Source of the DNA: Pseudomonadota bacterium
Lineage (GTDB): Bacteria > Pseudomonadota > Alphaproteobacteria > Rhizobiales > Phreatobacteraceae
Direction: 5' to 3'
Length of the DNA stretch: 6,372 nt
Assembly: GCA_023416965.1 (NCBI GenBank)
Contig: JAEZGJ010000010.1
Span: forward strand, 1 to 6,372
Shown here: positions 1 through 5,082 of the stretch, piece by piece
How positions within the stretch are numbered: the stretch's first letter is position 1
Layout of the letters: the number at the start of each line of letters is the position of its first letter
The notes under the pieces: model-generated
Database searches by the model: none
Told to the model about the DNA's origin: nothing
The model's input: the letters and a program-made list of their open reading frames with translations, nothing else
Made by a program: the position numbers and the translations under genes

Positions 1-215
1 GGTCAGAACATGTCGATTATGGAGGGCTGCTCGCCATCCTGATCTCGATGCTGGTCGTCATCGCGACGGTCAGCAGTATCTCGACAATTCCGTTCACCTA
101 CTGGACCTTTGCCGCTCTGGTGGTGGCGCTGCTGAGAATGGGCAAGGAGGCGGTTCACGACGATGCGCGAGCGGTGGAGGTTCCGGCCAGGATGCGCGTA
201 TTGAGGCCGTTCTGA
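1..215 (+). CDS. C-terminal end of a membrane protein, possibly Wzy polymerase / O-antigen ligase family (5' truncated)
   Basis: The reading frame with codons starting at base 3 is open from the window edge to TGA at 213-215, giving the last 70 residues of a protein that starts outside the window. About residues 7-26 of the fragment (GLLAILISMLVVIATVSSIS) form one hydrophobic span. A second follows a short turn (TIPFTYWTFAALVVALLRMG). A charged, probably cytoplasmic tail ends in RMRVLRPF. Two closely spaced helices and a basic tail just upstream of export and chain-length genes fit the end of a Wzy/ExoQ-type polymerase or O-antigen ligase, which joins repeat units in the periplasm. The family call rests mostly on context and on the IPFTYW-type loop. 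A flippase or another polytopic protein is possible. That this is the end of a real membrane-protein gene is more secure than its function. Confidence 0.5.
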   Translation, partial: SEHVDYGGLLAILISMLVVIATVSSISTIPFTYWTFAALVVALLRMGKEAVHDDARAVEVPARMRVLRPF

Positions 216-355
216 CGGCGACCGGAGGAGCCGCGGCGCATGGTCAGCGCTTGCCGGCCGCCACGCGAGATGTTGAGGGGGAGGCGTCGCCACGGCATAT
301 CGCCGAGTTGAGTTTAGCGGGTTGGGGATTTGGTGTCTTACCGGCAAGAAGAGTT

Positions 356-368
356 AAGGCTACGCCTT
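356..368. repeat. Short perfect inverted repeat AAGGC-TAC-GCCTT
   Basis: Two 5-bp arms (356-360 and 364-368) flank a 3-base centre, and two further T residues follow. The element sits about 110 bp upstream of the export gene and 2 bp before a GGAGG ribosome-binding-like motif. It could be a small operator or a weak hairpin. The stem is too short to be a confident intrinsic terminator. Confidence 0.3.
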
Positions 369-370
369 TT

Positions 371-409
371 GGAGGGGGTATGGTGTGGGTCGTACTCCAT
401 TCAGGGTGA
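371..409 (+). other. Candidate leader peptide (9 codons) with strong Shine-Dalgarno
   Basis: GGAGG at 371-375 lies four bases before an ATG at 380. This opens a nine-codon frame, MVWVVLHSG, ending in TGA at 407-409. It is the strongest ribosome binding site I see in the window, yet it serves only this mini-frame and is out of frame with the export gene, which starts 68 bp further on. TGGAG (370-374) can pair with CTCCA (395-399) inside the frame, so the site might be masked in the RNA. The peptide has no obvious run of one regulatory amino acid, so classical attenuation is not indicated. It could be chance in a G-rich leader. Confidence 0.15.
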
Positions 410-466
410 TAGTCTGTCGTTTGGGGGCGACCTAGACTTGCCGACAGTACCATTCGGCCCGGTCGA

Positions 467-471
467 CGGAG
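467..471 (+). promoter_or_regulatory. Ribosome binding site of the export gene
   Basis: CGGAG lies six bases before the ATG at 478. It supports that start, which is also the one that yields an N-terminal signal peptide. Confidence 0.5.
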
Positions 472-477
472 TAGCCC

Positions 478-1851
478 ATGCGTCGGATCATCGCCCTGAC
501 AGGCATGCTGTTCTGCCTTCTGACCGCCGGTGCCGGCCACCAGGCCGCGGCTCAGGATTCGGTCCAGGATTCTGGCCAGGATTCGGGCCGGGATTCGTCC
601 GTGTCCCAGACGGTGGCGCGGCCGTCGTCGCAGTCGGTCTACCGGCTGCAGCCGGGTGACGTGCTGCAGGTCTGGATCGCCCAGGAGCGGGATGCCGATT
701 CCGTCATGGCGATCGGCCCCGACGGCTGGACCTCCTATCCGCTGGCCGGGCATCTGCGCGGCGAAGGCCTGACGGTCACCGAACTCGAGGCGGCGCTGCT
801 CGAGCGCATCAAGCCGTTCTTCAAGGAAAGACCCAATGTCACGCTGATGCTGCAGCCGCGGCCGGAGCACCTGCCGCTGATCTACGTGACCGGCGACGTG
901 GTGACGCCGGGCGACTATCCCTATCGGCCCGACATGACGGTGCTGCATGGCGTCAGCGTCGCCGGCGGCCTCTACCGCACCGCGATGCTGCCGGCCGACC
1001 AGGACCGCTCGGTGCTGGTCCAGCGCGAGATCGAGCAGGCGGAGCTGCGCCTGAAGCAGCTGAAGCTCCTGACCCTACGCCTAAAGGCTGAACTGGCCGG
1101 ACAGGCCACGATCGCCGGCACCGGCCTGTCGTCGAGCGACCCGGAACTGATCGAGGAGCAGCGGCTGCTCGACGAGAATATCGATGCCGCCCGGCGCCAG
1201 ATCGAGGCGCAGGAGCAGGCCAAGGCGTTCAGGGCGCGCAACATCAAGGCGCTGAGCGAGCAGATCGAGACGCTGGCGACCCGGCTGCGGCTGGCCAGGG
1301 CCCAGCTCGCCCGGATCACCAGCCTGGTCTCCAAGGGGGCCGCCGGCAGCGCCATGCAGAACGAGCAGGAAGCCGTGATCGCCGAGCTGGAAGGCAACAA
1401 CAGCGAGCTCAAGTCGGCCATGGTCGATGCCGAGCGCGCCAAGATCACCGAGGACGCGGAGTTCGAAAGCACCCGCCATGCCCGCAAGACCCGGCTGCTG
1501 CTGGAGATCCAGACCGCCCAGCGCGAGATGGAGGCACGCCAGTCGGCGCTCGAGGACAGCCAGCGCATCATGCGCATCTACCGCACCGCCGCCGCCGAGA
1601 ACCAGCAGCGCAGCGACCGCACCATCCGCTACCGCATCCTGCGGACCGTCGACGGCCGGGCGACGGAGCAGGAGGTCGCAGAGACCGGCATGCTGGCGCC
1701 CGGCGACCTGCTGCGCGTGACCTACGAGGATGCCAGCCACCGCCGGCCCGGACAGGATGCCGCGCTGGCGATCCCGGGCGCGGACGCGTCGACCGACGGC
1801 GCCGCCACCACCACGACCGAGACCACGACCGTATCGGGAGCCACGCAATGA
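478..1851 (+). CDS. Polysaccharide export protein, OPX/Wza family with SLBB domain and long helical hairpin (ExoF-like)
   Basis: This 457-residue protein is predicted to act in the periplasm and outer membrane, where OPX proteins carry finished exopolysaccharide or capsule chains out of the cell. A signal peptide is clear: MRRII, a hydrophobic core, then a likely cleavage near AAA-QDS at residue 25. The only early cysteine (13) is not in a lipobox, so it is probably not a lipoprotein. After a QDS-rich linker (26-41), residues 54-127 form the polysaccharide export domain (YRLQPGDVLQVWI, then PDGWTSYPLAG). An SLBB-type segment follows at 134-167 (IYVTGDVVTPGDYPY). Residues 180-370 are charged, heptad-like helix broken near 282-294 (SLVSKGAAGSAMQ), giving a two-arm hairpin like that of secretion adaptors. 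A beta-rich segment (383-416, ending APGDLLRV) and a Thr-rich tail (443-451) complete it. The architecture matches rhizobial ExoF. It lies directly upstream of the chain-length gene. Confidence 0.9.
   Translation: MRRIIALTGMLFCLLTAGAGHQAAAQDSVQDSGQDSGRDSSVSQTVARPSSQSVYRLQPGDVLQVWIAQERDADSVMAIGPDGWTSYPLAGHLRGEGLTVTELEAALLERIKPFFKERPNVTLMLQPRPEHLPLIYVTGDVVTPGDYPYRPDMTVLHGVSVAGGLYRTAMLPADQDRSVLVQREIEQAELRLKQLKLLTLRLKAELAGQATIAGTGLSSSDPELIEEQRLLDENIDAARRQIEAQEQAKAFRARNIKALSEQIETLATRLRLARAQLARITSLVSKGAAGSAMQNEQEAVIAELEGNNSELKSAMVDAERAKITEDAEFESTRHARKTRLLLEIQTAQREMEARQSALEDSQRIMRIYRTAAAENQQRSDRTIRYRILRTVDGRATEQEVAETGMLAPGDLLRVTYEDASHRRPGQDAALAIPGADASTDGAATTTTETTTVSGATQ
553..600 (+). repeat. Four tandem copies of a 12-bp unit encoding QDS-rich linker
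   Basis: The units start at 553, 565, 577 and 589. Each has the core CAGGATTC (CGGGATTC in the last) plus a variable GGTC, TGGC, GGGC or GTCC end. They encode QDSV, QDSG, QDSG and RDSS directly after the predicted signal-peptide cleavage site. A 12-bp period keeps the frame if copies are gained or lost by slippage. The linker probably joins the mature N terminus to the export domain without folded structure. Confidence 0.85.
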
Positions 1852-1886
1852 CACAGTATCGCGTTTGTCCGCGAGCCCGCGGGACC

Positions 1887-1911
1887 GGAACATGGGGAGC
1901 CGGACTGCGTG
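1887..1911 (+). promoter_or_regulatory. Candidate EcfG-type (general stress response) promoter for the chain-length gene
   Basis: GGAAC at 1887-1891 is followed after 16 bases by CGTG at 1908-1911. The known alphaproteobacterial EcfG consensus is GGAAC, 16-17 bases, CGTT, so this differs at one position. The site lies in the only 100-bp non-coding gap between the export and chain-length genes. Transcription starting a few bases downstream would leave a leader of about 35 bases before the ATG at 1952, which is a sensible geometry. The match is short and was found by eye, so chance remains possible. Confidence 0.35.
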
Positions 1912-1951
1912 AGGCCAGCATGGCCGCGGCCGGCATCGGCGGAGCCGGGGC

Positions 1952-3427
1952 ATGCTGATCGAGATCCTGCGCTATGGGCGCTACTATCTGGAAGCGCTCA
2001 TCGCCCGTCCCCTGGTGTTCCTGGTCCCGATGCTGCTGACGCTGGCGGCGGGCTCCTACTATATCTACAGCCTCAAGCCGAACTACTATTCGGAAGCCTT
2101 CCTGCTCCTGGAATTCCAGCAGATGCCGACCTCGCTGATCGCGCCGACCGTGTCCAACGACAGGCTGCAGTTCGTCGAGGAGCGGGTCTTCGCCAAGGAC
2201 AGGCTGATCTCGATCGCCGAGGACTTCGACCTGTTCCCCGCCGCCGCCCGGGCCAGCATGTCGCGCACCCAGCTCGCCACCCAGGTGCGCAACCGCATCA
2301 TGCTGCGCACCTCGACCTCCGACGGCAGCGCCGACTATGCCTCCACCGCCTCGATCCGCATCGGCTTCACTGCCGGCGACGCCAAGGTGGCCGCCGCCGT
2401 CGTCAGCCGGCTGGTCGAGATGATCGTCGCCGAGAACAAGCGCATGCGCACCTCGCGCGCCTCCGAGGCCACCAACTTCCTCGCCCAGGAGGCCGACAAG
2501 ATCGCCGCCCATCTGCGCGAGCGCGAGGCCGAGTGGGCCGCCTATCGCGAAGCCAACAAGCTCATCGAGCCGAGCCGGGTGCCCGCCCTGCTGATCGAGC
2601 TGCAGGCCAAGGAAGAGGACCTCGTGGCCACCAACCAGGCCCGGCTGGTGCTCGACGAGGAAGTCAAGCTGATGCAATCGCAGCTGCGGCTCGGCGCCGG
2701 CGCCTCCACCGAGGCCGGCACCCTGCGCAGCCAGATCACCACCCTCAAGCGCGAGATCGCCGAGAAGTCGCTGGTCTATTCCGACACCCATCCCGCCATC
2801 CGCCTGCTCAGGCAGCGGCTCGCCGATCTCGAGACCCAGGAAGCCGCCGCCGCCGACCGGCCCGCCGGCGACCAGGCCGCGACGCTGTCGCCGGAACTGG
2901 CGCTGCTGGCCGAGCGCATCGCCAATGCCAAGCCGCGCCAGGAAGCCTCGCGGGCACTGAGCAGGCAGCTGGAGACGCGCATCGACTGGCTCAAGACCAT
3001 CATCGCCCGGGCCCCGGCGGTGCAGGCCCGGCTCGACGCCATCCAGACCGAACGGCAGAATATCGAGCGCAGCCTCGCCGACATGCAGAACAGGCTCGAC
3101 ACCGCCCGCCTCGGCGAGCGGCTCGAACTGGACAATTCGATGTCCAAGATCGAGGTCGTCGAGGCGCCCGAGGCCGCCCGCTACAAGAACGGCCCGTCGC
3201 GCAGCATGATGCTGATGATCCTGGCCTGCTTCTCCGCCGTCGTCGGCGCCGGCGCCATCCTCCTCGCCGACAGTCTCGACCGCACGATCCGCGGCTCCTT
3301 CGACCTGGCCGAGGCGCTCGAGGGCGAGGAACTGATCATGATCCCGAACTGGACGCCGCATTTCGGGGTGCGGCGCTGGTTCGGACTGTTGCCAAATAGA
3401 GAGCAGATGAGCCCAAGTCGCGCCTAG
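1952..3427 (+). CDS. Polysaccharide co-polymerase / chain-length determinant (Wzz/GumC/ExoP N-terminal type, no kinase domain)
   Basis: This 491-residue inner-membrane protein should control chain length and polymerase activity in Wzy-dependent polysaccharide synthesis. Membrane segment 1 spans about residues 20-40 (LVFLVPMLLTLAAGSYYIYS) and segment 2 about 417-438 (MMLMILACFSAVVGAGAILL). Between them lies a large periplasmic region that begins with a Wzz-type alpha/beta part and continues as long coiled coil (roughly 170-390). Two family landmarks are visible: SDTHPAIRLLRQRL at 277-290, and EAPEAARYKNGPSR at 404-417 just before the second membrane segment. A cytoplasmic tail of about 50 residues (DRTIRGSFDLAEAL and onward) stops before any P-loop, so the kinase is not fused and is probably the next gene, 41 bp downstream. 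GGAG at 1941-1944 sits seven bases before the ATG. An in-frame TGA at 1910-1912 with no other start codon between fixes this start. Confidence 0.92.
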   Translation: MLIEILRYGRYYLEALIARPLVFLVPMLLTLAAGSYYIYSLKPNYYSEAFLLLEFQQMPTSLIAPTVSNDRLQFVEERVFAKDRLISIAEDFDLFPAAARASMSRTQLATQVRNRIMLRTSTSDGSADYASTASIRIGFTAGDAKVAAAVVSRLVEMIVAENKRMRTSRASEATNFLAQEADKIAAHLREREAEWAAYREANKLIEPSRVPALLIELQAKEEDLVATNQARLVLDEEVKLMQSQLRLGAGASTEAGTLRSQITTLKREIAEKSLVYSDTHPAIRLLRQRLADLETQEAAAADRPAGDQAATLSPELALLAERIANAKPRQEASRALSRQLETRIDWLKTIIARAPAVQARLDAIQTERQNIERSLADMQNRLDTARLGERLELDNSMSKIEVVEAPEAARYKNGPSRSMMLMILACFSAVVGAGAILLADSLDRTIRGSFDLAEALEGEELIMIPNWTPHFGVRRWFGLLPNREQMSPSRA

Positions 3428-3468
3428 CCGACGCTCACGCTCCGAATTCCCTTGCAGGATGCATTCGA

Positions 3469-4266
3469 ATGGACGCAGTTTCCGGAAAACTCCATATGGC
3501 GAGAGTAGCGACATTGTTGGAAGGCGTGAGCATCGATCCCCGTCATACCGCGGAGGCGGCCAGCCGCCACCCCTCCGTCGACCTCGTCCTCGCCCACGCC
3601 TTCGACAAGATCGAGGCCGAGGCGATCTGGCCGATCTATCTCAGGTCCCACCGCGTCGTCGCCTTCGACAGCGGCCATGAAATGACGCGCTGCTACGACG
3701 TGCTGCGCAACCAGCTCATGAACGAGAACCGCGACAAGCCCGTCCACCAGATCGCCGTCACCGCGCCCACCAAGGACTGCGGCGTCACCGTCACCGCCGC
3801 AAACCTCGCGCTCAGCTTCGCCCGCGTCCACGAGGTCAATGTCCTGCTGGTCGACATGAACACCAAGTCGCCCTCCATCGGCCGCACCCTCGGCCTGTCG
3901 TCGATGACCCCCGCCGAGGAGCGCAACGGATCGCTGCTCTCCGTCGACGTCAACGGCACCCACATGTATGTGCTGCGGCCCGGCCTGCAGGACGCAACCG
4001 CGCTCGTCCGCACCGACACCGCCCGCATCATCGCACAGGTCAGCCAGGCCCGTCAGCGCGTCATGCCCACCGTCATCATCTACGACATGCCCCCCGTCAT
4101 GGTCGCCGACGAACTCAACGCCGTCGTCAAGGACGCAGACTCCGCCGTCGTCGTCCTCGCCGTCGGACATTCCACAGTCGCCGAATACGAAATCTGCAAG
4201 ACATTCCTCGGAAACCGAAAGGGCATCCGCGTCGTCCTCAACAAAAGCCGGAAACACGGACTGTGA
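3469..4266 (+). CDS. Atypical CpsD/CapB-family tyrosine kinase-like P-loop protein, Walker A lysine missing
   Basis: This 265-residue cytoplasmic protein has the fold signature of bacterial tyrosine kinases that partner the chain-length protein. A 90-residue N-terminal part ends in a helix (MTRCYDVLRNQLM, 72-84) matching the usual AFRxLRTNL element. The Walker A region is VTAPTKDCGVTVTAANLAL (97-115), Walker A' is VLLVDMN (125-131) and Walker B is TVIIYDMPP (201-209) with Asp206. Several key features are altered. The lysine expected after Gly105 is Val106, the second Asp of the usual DxD is Asn131, the first Arg of the ExxRxxR helix aligns with Asp77, and the C terminus (KSRKHGL) has no tyrosine cluster. 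Catalytic autophosphorylation is therefore doubtful. It may be a pseudokinase that still docks to the PCP tail, or a distinct ATPase. AGGA at 3456-3459, nine bases before the ATG, supports the start. Met10 is a weaker alternative. It lies in the same direction as the PCP gene, probably in one transcript. Confidence 0.8.
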   Translation: MDAVSGKLHMARVATLLEGVSIDPRHTAEAASRHPSVDLVLAHAFDKIEAEAIWPIYLRSHRVVAFDSGHEMTRCYDVLRNQLMNENRDKPVHQIAVTAPTKDCGVTVTAANLALSFARVHEVNVLLVDMNTKSPSIGRTLGLSSMTPAEERNGSLLSVDVNGTHMYVLRPGLQDATALVRTDTARIIAQVSQARQRVMPTVIIYDMPPVMVADELNAVVKDADSAVVVLAVGHSTVAEYEICKTFLGNRKGIRVVLNKSRKHGL

Positions 4267-4305
4267 GCGGTCAGCGCAGATAGCCGGCCAGTCTTTTCTG
4301 CCGCC

Positions 4306-4995
4306 TCAGAAATAGAGATAGTCCCCGTAGCCGGACAGCCGCGTGATCCTCGGAATGTCCTTCAGGCGTATGCCGCCATAGGCGATCTCGATGACATCCT
4401 CCCGCTCGAGCTCCTGCAGCTTCTTGTTGACGGTCGGGCGGGTGCAGCCGAGGATGCGGGCCAGCATGTCCTGTGTCACGGCAAGATCGTCCCCGCTTTC
4501 GCCTCCCCCGCCACGCAGGCTCAGCAGCAGCCGCGCCAGCCGCACCTCCATGGGCTGCAGGGCGCGATCCTCCAGAACCCGGTTGGCCATGCGCAACCGG
4601 TGACACAGGATGTCCATCAGCGAACGGGTGAAGGCGGGATAGTCGTCCATGCAGGATTGGGTCGTCCGGCGGTCGACGGTCAGCAGGGTCGTCGGTCCAT
4701 GCGCATACACGTCATTGGCATTGTTGATGCCGTCGATCGTCGACACCAGCCCGAAGATGTCGCCCTTCTTCATGATCGAGAAGACATATTCCTTGCCGTC
4801 GGATGTGAACGTGACCGAGCGCAGGCCGCCCTCCACGATGATGGCGATGCCCGCCGCATGTTCGGTGCGCGAGACCCAGAGTTCGTCGCTCGACAATCGT
4901 CGCATCACCGCCTTCGATACCAGGAGATCGACGATCTCGGGAGGAAGGCTGCGGAGCCAGGGATTGTCATAGATGAGCGTGCGATCGACTGCCAT
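4306..4995 (-). CDS. Crp/Fnr-family transcriptional regulator
   Basis: This 229-residue protein has the two-domain Crp/Fnr layout. Residues about 25-115 form the cyclic-nucleotide-binding-type beta roll (IAIIVEGGLRSVTFTSDGKE, then KKGDIFGL at 77-84). A dimer helix follows (about 118-145). The C-terminal winged helix-turn-helix spans about 150-214, with TQDMLARILGCTRPTVNKKL at 174-193 as the DNA-reading motif. The phosphate-binding cassette of true cAMP receptors (GE near the loop and an RS pair) is not present: the equivalent reads FGLVSTIDGINNANDV. Cysteines occur only at 116, 131 and 184, so there is no Fnr-type N-terminal iron-sulfur ligand cluster. The signal is therefore unknown. It converges on the polysaccharide genes with 39 bp between stops and may regulate them, but that is inferred from position only. 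The tail ends in aromatic GYGDYLYF. Confidence 0.9.
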   Translation of the reverse strand: MAVDRTLIYDNPWLRSLPPEIVDLLVSKAVMRRLSSDELWVSRTEHAAGIAIIVEGGLRSVTFTSDGKEYVFSIMKKGDIFGLVSTIDGINNANDVYAHGPTTLLTVDRRTTQSCMDDYPAFTRSLMDILCHRLRMANRVLEDRALQPMEVRLARLLLSLRGGGGESGDDLAVTQDMLARILGCTRPTVNKKLQELEREDVIEIAYGGIRLKDIPRITRLSGYGDYLYF

Positions 4996-5000
4996 GCCCG

Positions 5001-5006
5001 CTTATA
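5001..5006 (-). promoter_or_regulatory. Possible -10 element (TATAAG) very close to the regulator start
   Basis: Read on the minus strand, TATAAG lies only five bases before the ATG at 4995, so a transcript from it would begin at or next to the start codon and be leaderless. The -35 region at 17 bp spacing is poor. The only ribosome-binding-like GAGG is 13 bases from the ATG. The 87-bp gap to the upstream sulfatase also allows read-through transcription. Confidence 0.2.
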
Positions 5007-5082
5007 GCCTCACCGCTGCCGGCAGGCCATCGCCGCCATGCAATGGCCCACGATTGTCGGCGTCACCTCGGAGACGAACGCG

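Larger units (their letters stand above)
216..477 (+). promoter_or_regulatory. Intergenic leader before the export gene, probably holding the operon promoter
   Basis: These 262 bp separate the truncated membrane-protein gene from the export gene and contain no convincing long coding frame. Bases from about 300 to 430 are visibly richer in A/T than the coding regions on either side, as expected for a promoter and 5' leader. I find no clean -35/-10 pair for the housekeeping sigma factor and no acceptable RpoN site. The stretch does hold a short perfect palindrome (356-368) and a very short open frame with a strong ribosome binding site (380-409), both listed separately. A promoter here is inferred from gap length and composition. 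Confidence 0.35.

Noticed and set aside
241..254. TGGTCAGCGCTTGC as an RpoN -24/-12 promoter.
   Set aside because: The spacing between GG and GC is nine bases rather than the required ten, and it lies more than 220 bp from the export gene.
386..401. Imperfect palindrome TGTGGGTCGTACTCCA as a Crp/Fnr operator upstream of the export gene.
   Set aside because: Only about half of the positions are symmetric and neither the TGTGA nor the TTGAT half-site is present.
1568..3514. A 648-codon open frame on the minus strand antisense to the export and chain-length genes.
   Set aside because: Its product is low in hydrophobic domain structure and rich in Gly, Asp, His and Arg, as expected for the antisense frame of GC-rich genes. 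The plus-strand proteins have clear domains.
3424..4257. A 277-codon minus-strand frame opposite the kinase-like gene.
   Set aside because: The translation is an Asp/Val/Gly/His-rich shadow with no recognisable motif, while the plus strand carries Walker-type motifs and a ribosome binding site.
4276..4301. GCAGA/TCTGC inverted repeat between the convergent stops as a bidirectional terminator.
   Set aside because: The stem is only five base pairs with a 16-base loop and no U tract follows on the plus strand. Termination may well occur here, but the sequence does not show a convincing intrinsic terminator.
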